A DNA stretch of 64,000 bases from Cordylochernes scorpioides (lineage: Eukaryota; Arthropoda; Arachnida; Pseudoscorpiones; Chernetidae): NCBI GenBank assembly GCA_030710605.1, contig CP092871.1, positions 67,537,887 to 67,601,886 on the forward strand, in the 5' to 3' direction. Positions within the stretch are counted from its first letter, which is position 1. Each line of letters starts with the position of its first letter. The notes beneath the pieces were generated by a model that was not told the origin of the DNA, did no database searches, and saw nothing but the letters and a program-made list of their open reading frames with translations. The position numbers and the translations under genes were made by a program. Shown piece after piece: positions 1 through 8,702 of the stretch.

Positions 1-239
1 TGGAAAAAAAAAATTGTTAGAAATTACTGTGACGTTTATATAAATGAATGAATATCAAGCATAAATGTATAAAAATAGTTAAAATTTACATTTTTGTGAT
101 CATTTGGTGTTTGACCATTACTTTCATGCCAAGTTCCACTAGTTCGTGCTGGGTATAACACTCTGTTAATGTACCTCACTTTATTCCTTTCAATTCTATA
201 GCGCGTTAATTTACACCTGGAGACTATGGTTTCGGGCTA

Positions 240-645
240 ATGGCCTTCTTCAGTTCAAGGCGGACTTTATTCCATGAGATCCCCAAGGGACCTAATGGAA
301 TCTTCACAATCCGCCAAAGAGGTGTTTAGCTGGTAAAGTGGCTAGGTCAAATCTATGGCCAGAATATATATGGAAATTTTTCGAGGAGGAAATGATCCAT
401 TAAAGCAAAGATCGCCTCTCCTATCAAAATAAACGTCAAAACTCGACCCCATCTTCTGACAGTCGCCGCAAACTGGCGGCCTCGGGTCGGTGACAAAGCC
501 ACAAAAGGTGTATGCTTCTCAGTTTGCCAAAGCTGATGTTGTGGCTTTGTCACAGACTCGAGGCCGCTAGTTTGCCGCGACGGTCAATAGATGGTGCCTA
601 GTTATGACGTTTATTTTGACAGGAGAGGTAATCTTTGCTTTTATA
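240..645. repeat. Large foldback repeat (family D)
   Basis: Two arms of about 100 bp, near 404-512 and 539-641, are imperfect reverse complements around a short centre. The arms carry the words GTTGTGGCTTTGTCAC and GCGACGGTCAATAGATGG. The outer part (190-350) holds the phrase CTATGGTTTCGGGCTAATGG, which recurs in inverted or direct form at 5.8 kb and 45.3-45.7 kb. No coding potential. A non-autonomous foldback DNA element is the best guess; transposase family unknown. Confidence 0.65.
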
Positions 646-1299
646 TATATCTATAGTATTACTCTCGATAGTAGATCTTGGAGGGTTCACCGCTTGATGA
701 GCCAGGCCTTCCCAATAAGGATAGTAGAAAGTTATTTTAGTTGAGGGGAGTAAGAAAGGAATACTAAATCGCCTATTTTAGAAAATAAAAATTTTCAACA
801 TTTTCATGTAGAAATATACAATATTTTCATACCATTTATACGAGCTACAAAAAAACAAAAACATGATAAAGTAGGTTTATGATAATTGCGTGCCTTATTG
901 ATTTTATTAGGAAATTCGTGGAAATTAGTATTAAGAGGTGGCCTCAATTTGGGGTTTCCCCTGACACACGTTCTACTTCTTTTATTGCTAAATATCAGTA
1001 AATTTATATTTTTCTATCACACACACACAAATTCTTTTGTTATGGCGTTTAGTCGTATTCATTCACCACGGAGTCTGCACAAAGGAAAAGAGAATAAAAT
1101 CATAGCAAAAAGTTACATTCAATGCTATATCTTGATTGTGTTCGAATTCTATATAGACGATCCTACTATGCATGAACTACCTTTATTACCAACCTATTTT
1201 TATTTATCAAAATCTATAGTGAACTTAGGTTATTCATTATTTTCATTAAAATTTACTTTACGATTCTTTTATCTTAATAAATTAGATACTTTCTTTCGT
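646..1299. other. A+T-rich spacer
   Basis: Holds a partial family-B foldback arm near 680-735 (words GATGAGCCAGGCC and AGTAGAAAG) and otherwise low-complexity A+T-rich DNA. An open frame across 886-1314 has no recognisable domain, is rich in Leu/Phe/Ile as expected of translated A+T-rich DNA, and runs into the tRNA-like sequence, so I do not call it a gene. Confidence 0.5.
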
Positions 1300-1364
1300 G
1301 GTTCCATGGTGTAATGGTTAGCACTCTGGATCCAGCGATCCGAGTTCAAATCTCGGTGGAACCT
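1300..1364 (+). pseudogene. tRNA-Gln-like gene lacking the anticodon loop
   Basis: 65 nt matching the intact tRNA-Gln at 3476-3547 (minus) in acceptor stem (GGTTCCA/TGGAACC), D arm, T arm and 3' trailer. The anticodon arm reads CTGGATCCAG instead of CTGGACTCTGAATCCAG, so exactly 7 nt, the whole anticodon loop, are missing and the two stem halves abut as a perfect palindrome. The A-box and B-box regions remain and a T-run follows, so Pol III transcription is conceivable, but the product has no anticodon and cannot decode. Called a pseudogene on that basis. Confidence 0.85.
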
Positions 1365-1565
1365 TCTTTTTTTTTTCCAAGTATTTTTAAAATTTATGGA
1401 TGTCTTTGATATCTACAACATATTGATTTTAAATATAAATAAATACCACCATATTTAATAAATAAAAATACAATAAATTCATATATATATTATAAAACTA
1501 TATATAATGACCATTATAATTCATAATAGAAACTATAATCATAAAGAGATATTAGAATATAAGCA

Positions 1566-1715
1566 AACGGGGCTCTGGCACATTTGTAAGTTCAAAATCG
1601 AACTGCTTTTCACATGTGTAGACATACGAGTATGGCGCACTTACAGTAAAAGCAGTTGCTAACTACTCACCATGGTAAACATGGCCTGTGCCTCGTGTAC
1701 TAGAGATAATAATAA
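1566..1715 (+). mobile_element. SINE-A, 5'-truncated copy
   Basis: Matches the distal part of the tRNA-derived SINE seen complete at 5443 and 47624: the ACGGGGCTCTGGCACATTTG block, then ACTGCTTTTCACATGTGTAG, then the tail ending GTGTACTAGAGATAATAAT. The tRNA-like head is absent, consistent with 5' truncation during retroposition. Confidence 0.75.
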
Positions 1716-1871
1716 TAAAAAGGATATATGAGACTGCATTGTTTATTGCACATGGAAGAAGTTGGATTTAGATATTGGTAATGTTGAAATGAGAAAGCTA
1801 AAATGAGATATCTGGGGCAGAAGAAGTTCTGGAGGAATGGAACAAACTGCGGCGGCCATTTTGAGGGGTGA

Positions 1872-1888
1872 GGGGGGGGGGGGGGGGG
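1872..1888 (+). repeat. Poly-G tract
   Basis: A run of 17 G flanked by shorter G runs (GAGGGGTGA before, CAGGGGGAGG after). In such A+T-rich DNA this is a conspicuous potential quadruplex; it may also be an assembly-sensitive site. Confidence 0.9.
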
Positions 1889-2198
1889 CAGGGGGAGGAT
1901 GGCAAAACTTCCTTATAGACATTTTTACAGGGGCACACACCTAGGGGGTGGAGGTTACTCTAGGTAAGGGCTATTGAGGATATATTGGCAACAAAGATAT
2001 CTGTTTCAAGAAGCCAGGATTACACCGAAATGAGCTCCAATTGAATACTACTGGTTCATCTGGCTGAGTGAATCATTTGTAAAGAGAGATAGCTACCAAT
2101 TGATAAACTTCACTTAGTCACACATGGAAATAATTCACATGTCACAAATGGAAAAATAAACAAATTATATGATGATATACCCTCATATACAAAACTTA

Positions 2199-2390
2199 AT
2201 AAGTTATCCTTTTAGCATGTATATCGGGATTCAGACAATACCTCTCAAAGATATTTGATATACAGTGACCTTTATTAAAGACACGAGATAAAAAAAAAAA
2301 TGTCTTTGTCTCCTTCAAAGAAAATAGAAAAAAAATTATCCAGCGAAATATAAGATTTTCCACTTCCTTAAGTTTTATCCATGAGTGTAT
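2199..2390 (+). mobile_element. MITE F copy (left end missing)
   Basis: Contains the family-F words GTATATCGGGATTCAGACAA, CAGTGACCTTTATT and a right terminus reading AAGTTTTATCCATGAGTGTA, the inverse of the left terminus ACACTCATGGACAAAACTT found at 16.3 and 48.2 kb. TIRs of this kind suggest a Tc1/mariner-type MITE; the left TIR is missing here. Confidence 0.65.
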
Positions 2391-2561
2391 AGATCAACGT
2401 ATATATCAATGCGTCTTTATTAAACACACACACGAACATACGAAAAAAATATATATATATATACTTTATTAAAACATAGTTTTATACATGGGAAATTTGC
2501 CCTGGAGTCTGCAAAGGAAACGAGTTTGAAAATGAACAGTTATTTACATTTAATATATATA

Positions 2562-2930
2562 TTTAATTAAAAAGGCATATGTTGGATCAAAAAAGCACAC
2601 GTAATTATCTAGAAAAATATTATTAGAAACGGGGAAAAAGGTTTAAAAAAATTATATTTTGAACCAACATATGTGTGTGTGCCTTTTTATTTGAAGATTT
2701 ATTTATGGATTGCTCAAAACGATATCAACCAGTTTTGGTTATGACGCTCTACGCCTTGCAAGAACAATAGAAAGGCTTCTACTTTCTAACAACAGTTGGA
2801 ACTTATATTTCAACCACAGATGTCTGTCAGCGGGAATTATTCCACTTTCTTTAATTCTAAAAGATCCTATTCACACGGAAAAAGGTAAAATAAATGATAT
2901 TTTGATCCAACATATGCCTTTCTAATTAAA
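2562..2930. mobile_element. Palindromic MITE G
   Basis: Terminal inverted repeats around AAAGGCATATGTTGGATCAA at the left and its reverse complement TTGATCCAACATATGCCTTT at the right. The same termini form a compact palindrome at 13.81-13.92 kb, and a single arm lies near 33.43 kb. A second inner terminus-like word at about 2660-2690 suggests nested or rearranged copies. Confidence 0.6.
2710..2925 (+). pseudogene. Possible Penelope-like element fragment
   Basis: A 71-codon open stretch inside MITE G contains a run of the form F-N-x-R-C-L-x6-IIP-x-S-L followed by K-x-P-I-x-T. It faintly resembles the N-terminal region of Penelope-like reverse transcriptases. There is no RT motif here. Alternative: a chance open frame. 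Confidence 0.2.
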
Positions 2931-2936
2931 GATTTA

Positions 2937-3475
2937 TTTATGGATTGCTTTATTTTCATTGAAAAAAAATATATATATATAAATAATCCAGATTATATCA
3001 GTAATATACAATGTCAGTAAAGCTTTATATGATAAGCCAGAGATAAACAAAAACAGATCAAGATGAATTAAATAAAAACATTTATATATGATACAGGCAT
3101 ACATCGTTAAGTACTTTCGTCTTATGCAAAAGTACTTCAACCGAAGAACGGGGTATTTAAAATTTCGAAACGGAATTCTTATATAGTGTTTGTGTGCATT
3201 CAGAGAAACCAATATACACACAAAATGAAAGATAGGCAAACGAAAGGTATAAAATATTGATATCATATATGGTCTCGAAGAAATATCTTTGATGCTGTTC
3301 TATAAACATGGAATGATCTCTTTGCGCCAGTCTTACTTAAGATGGGGTTTGCTATTATCTTATCAATTTCGTTAGAAAACAGTTGATAGATTTTCTAGGA
3401 ATTTATTTTTTTGCCTTTCTAAGATATTGGTAGTCAGTGAGATACAAAAAGTTATAAATAATAATAAAAAAAAGA
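2937..3475. other. A+T-rich spacer
   Basis: No gene or repeat family recognised; open frames here are short and of low complexity. Confidence 0.4.
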
Positions 3476-3547
3476 AGGTTCCACCGAGATTTGAACTCGG
3501 ATCGCTGGATTCAGAGTCCAGAGTGCTAACCATTACACCATGGAACC
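3476..3547 (-). tRNA. tRNA-Gln (anticodon CTG)
   Basis: 72-nt cloverleaf on the minus strand: 7-bp acceptor stem GGTTCCA/TGGAACC, D arm with GTAATGGTTAGCA, anticodon stem CTGGA/TCCAG with loop CTCTGAA (anticodon CTG), T stem CCGAG/CTCGG with loop TTCAAAT, discriminator T. A run of eight T follows within a few bases, a standard Pol III terminator. No intron. It is the only one of three local tRNA-Gln-like sequences with no structural defect, so it is probably the functional one. Confidence 0.95.
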
Positions 3548-3815
3548 ACGTGAAAAGTATCAAAAATATTTACTTGTCTCTTAAAAACAAATAAAATTAT
3601 ATGTATGCAAGTTTCTGAATGAAAGAACTCTGAGAGAATTAAGATTCCTTAATATATAAAAAGGATACATTTTATATGGTTTCAGTATTTTTATACAAAA
3701 GATCGTTTTTGGTGTTGAGACATTCCCAACTCTTTCGCAGTTCTTTCACTTATGATACACGAGTTTTATATGCACGCTTATTTTGAGGAAAGAAGTAGAT
3801 ATTTCAAACTACCTT

Positions 3816-3888
3816 AGTTCCATGGTGTAATGGTTAGCAACTCTGGACTCTGAATCCAGCGATCTGAGTTCAAATCTCGGTAGAACCT
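3816..3888 (+). pseudogene. Decayed tRNA-Gln (CTG) copy
   Basis: Matches the tRNA-Gln at 3476-3547 but has an extra A between D stem and anticodon stem (GCAACTCTGG), mismatches at both edges of the acceptor stem (AGTTCCA against TAGAACC) and a weakened T stem (CTGAG/CTCGG). Anticodon CTG and the T-rich trailer remain. Likely a tRNA pseudogene arising by duplication. Confidence 0.8.
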
Positions 3889-4189
3889 TCTTTTTTATAT
3901 TTTCTAATAACATTTTTTAAAACCTCGAAGTAATTTTGTATGTAGAAAGATTACTAAATCTTACAAAGATAACAACTGCCTTTCTTTTAAAAGGTCAATT
4001 AAAAAGGTTTCCGAAATTGAATTTCTGTTTGTTTAAACAGTTTGGCATCAGGCGGCGTTTTATTCATTATATATGATCTCCTGTAGAAGGTCAGAGATGT
4101 CCGAAAGCTTGAGACGGTTTCAATAGAAAGAAACTCATCTCCTTAAACCTTTTTAACTGTTTAATAAGAAATTTTACCAATAATAATTT

Positions 4190-4490
4190 ATATAATGATA
4201 CATTAGCCCGCCATCTGTTATCAAAATTCGAAACTAGTATAGACGCGTATGATTCTTTTAAAAATTAAACATTTTCTACTGCCCTTACTGCAATAGAAAA
4301 ATTAATAGGAGGGCCTTATTAAAGGGCAGATTAAACTTGCGAAACCGCTGGAAGGGTTCACCACTGATGAGCTAGGCTCTCTCAATAATTTTTCCATTGC
4401 CGTAAAAGCAGTAGAAATTGTTTAATTTTTTAAAAAACCATACGCGTTTATAATAGTTTCGAATTTTCAATAATAATTAAAAAGAGAAGA
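4190..4490. mobile_element. Family-B foldback element
   Basis: Left arm: ATAGACGCGTATGATTC, then TCTACTGCCCTTACTGCAA. Right arm: the reverse complements CAGTAGAAATTG and ATACGCGTTTATAATAG. The centre carries the conserved block GCGAAACCGCTGGAAGGG then CACTGATGAGC. This is the most abundant repeat in the window. Confidence 0.75.
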
Positions 4491-4823
4491 ACATATAAAA
4501 TGACTTAAAATGTTGTTTCCATTTCTGAAAGCGATGTTCATCTTTCTAGGCCAAGAAAAAAAATTCATTAAACAGCTAAAAGTTTGATAAAACTCTCTTC
4601 TAACATTTCCACCCATTTGCTCTGTCGGCGGAAACTTTTACTAATCTACTCCCAACAAATTTCTACAAATTTACACCGTGCGGTTATTTTATACCTTTTT
4701 TACTTCCTCCATTTTATTACCCTTGTATTTTATTTCTTTTGTTTCACAGGGAGTTTTCTGAACAATTTTATTATTACGTATTTTATTTAATTAAAGTATA
4801 TTTCACTTAAACTATTTTTTGTT

Positions 4824-4990
4824 AAAAAAAAAAAAAAGGCATCTCCTTAACGGGCAACTTGAAAGTTGCTGATGGCTTACGCCATCTATCGGAATAAATA
4901 TCAACTATTCGTTGATTTTTTTAGTTATTCCAAAATTGGCCTAATTAAAAATCAACTAACAGTTTATATTTTTTTTCTTTTTTTTTTTTA
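4824..4990. mobile_element. Family-E foldback, arm and centre
   Basis: Reads from AAAAAAGGCATCTCCTTAA through GATGGCTTACGCCATCTATC and a turn around ATCAACTATTCGTTGAT. It matches the more complete foldback at 27602-27768 and half-copies at 44590 and 58375. No coding content. Confidence 0.6.
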
Positions 4991-5109
4991 AACAGTAAGT
5001 ACAACATATCCCAGTACAATATCACATTTGTGCTATTTTTTTCATATTTTTGTTTATTTAAATTTTAAAATATATTTAAAGGCTACGCTTTTATCTTTTA
5101 AATTAAATT

Positions 5110-5405
5110 GCAGTTAAGGGCAGTAGAAATTGTTCAATTTTTAAAAGAATCTTATGCGTCTATAATAGTTTCGAATTCTCATAACAGATGACGTGCTAAT
5201 GTATACATGCATTTATAAAATGTATAAATAATAAAATGTGCTATTTCTACCTTTATTTTACTGAAATTGATACAAATTGAAAGATGAAGGGTATGGCTTA
5301 TCTGCGGTAAATAATCCCATTTTGAGATTAAACTGGCGAAACCGCTGGGAGGGTTGACAACTGATGAGTTATGCCCTTTTTCTTTTAATATTTAATCATT
5401 GCAGT
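5110..5405 (+). mobile_element. Family-B foldback fragments
   Basis: A right arm (GGGCAGTAGAAATTGTTC through TATAATAGTTTCGAATTC) lies at 5115-5210. A separate central block (ACTGGCGAAACCGCTGGGAG, then ACTGATGAG) lies at 5325-5390. The arms are out of order, suggesting rearrangement or two truncated copies. Confidence 0.55.
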
Positions 5406-5442
5406 GTATAGTCTGAGGAAATAACTTTTAATCATATATATT

Positions 5443-5698
5443 GGGGGTCGGTGGAAGGATGGTTTAAACCGTTGGTTTTCGACCGCTACGACCCGGATTC
5501 GATTCCCACATTAGGCACTTTTTTTCTGATAAAAAAAAAACTATAATTGCCCCTTATTCCAACGGGGCCTGGTACATTTGTAAGTGCAAAGTCAAACTGC
5601 TTTTCACATGTGTAGACATGTAGTGCACTTACAGTAAAAGCAGTCGCTAACTACCCACCATGATTATAATGGCCTGTACCACGTGTACTAGGGATAAT
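5443..5698 (+). mobile_element. SINE-A (tRNA-derived), with internal deletion
   Basis: Begins GGGGGTCGGTGGAAGGATGG and continues through a tRNA-like head with A-box-like GGTTTAAACCG and B-box-like GATTCGATTCC, then a T/A-rich linker, then the body ACATTTGTAAGTGCAAAGTC and the tail ending GTGTACTAGGGATAATAA. It lacks part of the linker-body junction present in the 47.6-kb copy. Transcribed by Pol III and mobilised in trans by a LINE if it follows the usual SINE pattern. Confidence 0.8.
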
Positions 5699-5799
5699 AA
5701 AAAATTCATATAGATCTAAAAATAGCGTTATATTTATATTCTATTTTTGTTTTGTAAATAGGTTAGCCCTACTTATAACTTCCCGAGCACTATGTTGGA

Positions 5800-5995
5800 A
5801 TTACTTGGGGGTTAAAATTTTAGTTGAATTTCTACTCATTAGCCCAAAACCATAGTCTCTAGGTGGACGCTTTTCAGTTTGCCAAAGCTGGTGTTGTGGC
5901 TTTGTCACCGACCTGAGGCCGCTAGTTTGTGGCGACGGTCAATAGATGGCGTCTAGCTTTGACGTCTATTTTTATGGGAGAGGCGACATTTGTCT
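5800..5995 (+). repeat. Family-D foldback fragment
   Basis: Contains the family-D words AAACCATAGTCTCTAGGTGG, GTTGTGGCTTTGTCACCG and GGCGACGGTCAATAGATGG. Only one arm is present. Confidence 0.6.
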
Positions 5996-6204
5996 TTTTA
6001 GATGTCTATACATGTAAAATTCAGTTTGAAATTTTCCCTTACAAATATTTCAGAGCCCCGTTTGTGTAGTCACTTGCAATTTTGTAGGGCTCTGGGACCA
6101 TTTCTGGTTCCTAAATAACTTTACTAGGGGCCACTCAAAAAGAGCAACCAGGCTTATGATATTTACAACAATGAAAATAATACATGTCAAGGTTTTTCGC
6201 ATAT

Positions 6205-6400
6205 TGTAAAAAGTGTCCAATGCGGGATTCGATCCCGGTTCATGGCTGTCGGGAATTGACGGTTTTAACCACTCGTACACCGATTTCTTTTGGGACCATT
6301 TAAGCACTTTTTTTTTAGAAAATAGGTGTTCAATGAAGGATTCGATCCCGAGTCATGGCTTTCGAAAATCGACGGTTTAAACCATTCTTCTAACAACCTT
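6205..6400 (-). repeat. Two tandem SINE-A tRNA-like heads
   Basis: Two minus-strand stretches carry the SINE head signature (AATGCGGGATTCGATCCCGG near 6221, AAGGATTCGATCCCGAG near 6335), each followed by the GACGGTTTTAACCA or GACGGTTTAAACCA A-box-like segment. Bodies are missing or very diverged. Confidence 0.5.
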
Positions 6401-6480
6401 CCAAAGTACTGAAAATAAAGAAACACAATCTCTGATACCTTGATCAACTCTGGCTATCCTAACATGTTTACTTGTTGACT

Positions 6481-6836
6481 AACTCTGCCTTTGCCGGTCC
6501 CAAGCCCGGATGAAAAGGGAGGAGGGGGAAACAGTAACAAGCTCACTTAAAAACCTGGGCTCAGCTGGCCCGGCTGATAGTACCCTGTAAGGGCTCCTGA
6601 TCCAGGGGTACAGGATGAGCAGCGTTTGTACTCCATGTTAGGAGTACAACTGTCAGAGGCGGCCATTTCTTTTGGAGCTAAGTCGGCCTGCCACTGAGTA
6701 GTGTTCCCAGTCTTAATGACAAAGGCAGACGCATTCTACTTCACCCAGTCATGATGACTGTCAAACAGACACCATCAAGGGTCACAACTTGATACCCTAA
6801 TATAATTGAGTGGAGATAAGAAAGAAGAAGAAGTAG
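6481..6836 (+). mobile_element. Short retroposon with 11-bp target duplication
   Basis: Starts AACTCTGCCTTTGCCGG, contains CTGGGCTCAGCTGGCCCGGC and ends in an AAGAAGAAGAAG tail. Flanked by ACTTGTTGACT at 6470-6480 and 6837-6847, a direct repeat typical of LINE-mediated insertion. A second copy at 53341-53686 starts at the same place and has its own 14-bp duplication. Either a SINE-like unit or a LINE 3' end that keeps inserting from the same start. Confidence 0.8.
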
Positions 6837-6847
6837 ACTTGTTGACT

Positions 6848-8488
6848 TCAGAAATGGAAAAGGATTCTATAATCTAACAGAGAACGAATTTGCAAATAGA
6901 ATATTAGAAAATTAATTTTAAGACAGGGACCGTTCATGTTGTTGAAATCAGTATCAATAAAGAAAATAAAAATAAAGAGACTTACATTGAATAAATACTT
7001 TTATACTTTAATCACTAATTTGTTAATTCTTATCTTTTGAAACAGTTCAATTGTGCTTAGATTTCTGACTAATATTCCATCTTATGGATTACCAATATTA
7101 AAAGCTTAAAAAAGAGCAAACATTCGAAGAAATGAATCAATATACCAGTAAACTCTTTTCTAGTTTGTATTTTTAAAATATCATTATTTTTGTTGAAAAA
7201 AAAGTGAGCCTAGACGACATTAAGATTGTTCGTAGCAACTAATGTCAGGGGATGGCATCATTTATTTTGGTCAAAAACCATATTTTCCTTATTTATAGTA
7301 AATATCATAGAGAAAATCAAAATAAAATTAATTTAATGTTAAATGATAACAAAATATTATATAGAGAATTAGCTTTATTATTATATATAAAATAAATATT
7401 TTGCTAATTGCTTAATTTCATCTATGATTAGGTATATTTATATATTTACACAAAAATATCAAATCTATTTAAAATATTTCAGCTGTAAAGAGTTTCATCA
7501 TATATATAATTAACTACAAGTACACCTTTTATAGAATTTCAAAACCTAAAATATCCCGATTAATGAACAAGTATAATTATTATTTCAATCTTTATTTCTA
7601 AAAAAAAGTAGGTTGGATAAATGGCATTAAAATGAAATGCAGAAGAATGGAAATGTCAAAGCAACTGGGTTGTCAGCTGCAGCTTGTTAACCCACTCAAA
7701 TATCGTTGTTTGCAATAAAAGTCACAAAAGATATTTGAATAATGCGATTCAAAAAGAACGAACGAACACAAAAGACTCAGTACAAATGTCGTCTGGTTTT
7801 TAAAAAGCTACGCCATTTTGAAAACATGCAGAAGAAAAGAAATATATTTATTTTCTTTGTAGTTCCATACAGGTAAATTATATTATATAATTCTAAAATA
7901 CATTTTAAATATAATTGTTGTTTTAAATTTCAACTAAAATGCCAAATTAACAATTTTTCTTGAGAATTCTGTTTTATTTTCGCTAATTTAAGTAAAATTA
8001 AATTTCTACTGCGCTATATATCTTAAAATGAAAGTTACTTAAGTAAATTTTTCACAGATCTTTTAAACGTAGTATTTATACTTTCAAGAGAGAGAGAGAA
8101 TAAATTTAATTTTAAACCACACTTGTTTTTATATCAAGCGAAAAGCTATTTATGATTCTAATTCAATATTTGGCTTTTATTCTTTTTATATTTTAGTTTA
8201 TCTTTTTGTTTTTCATTTATTTATGATACAAATCCCCAAATATTAGACTGTCTTCAATTATGTCTTTCGGGTTTATAGCATATTTATTATTATTAAATGT
8301 AAATATTTTTTACTTTTTTCCTTTACAGACGCCGTAGTTGTGTGAATCCATATATACAATTATACGAAAAAACGAATGAAAAAATAAAAGATAAAAAGAT
8401 CAGGTGTTGAAATCAATATTAAAAATGGCATATCCTGACCATTTTTAATATAAAATTATATGTCTCAATAAAGGCTTTTATTTGATGG
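6848..8488. other. A+T-rich spacer without recognised gene
   Basis: No domain-bearing frame. A less A+T-biased patch at about 7640-7800 is not matched elsewhere in the window. A short AG repeat lies near 8090. It could hold host regulatory or intronic DNA; I see nothing diagnostic. Confidence 0.4.
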
Positions 8489-8493
8489 GATTC

Positions 8494-8702
8494 TGTTGTA
8501 AGATTTAGGTACTTACAGCTTGTAGGAAGGCATGAGGACGTTGAGGATTATATGATAATAATCTTTATTATCCATTTAGCAAGAAAAGACAAAGTTATGG
8601 TAGCGAACAGTTATTGTAATATAGAGAAGAAGGTAAACAAACAGTTGTGATGATGATAGGTCCAGTGTGGCGCTAGCTGTCGTAGCATTCAGTTATCCAA
8701 CA
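8494..8702 (-). repeat. 3' LTR of Copia copy A
   Basis: 209 bp, TGTTG...CAACA ends. On the element's sense strand it contains a GGATAATAAAGATT segment supplying an AATAAA polyadenylation signal. The stop codon of the polyprotein frame lies inside this LTR. Confidence 0.95.

Noticed and set aside
886-1314. 142-codon open frame
   Set aside because: No domain, composition of translated A+T-rich DNA, contains a translated simple repeat (HTHTN) and overlaps the tRNA-like sequence.
4320-4400. Hammerhead ribozyme in family-B repeats
   Set aside because: CTGATGAG and CGAAAC boxes and a possible stem II exist, but the 4-5 nt between the cleavage-site candidate and CTGATGA leave no stem I in any permutation I tried, in single copies or dimers.
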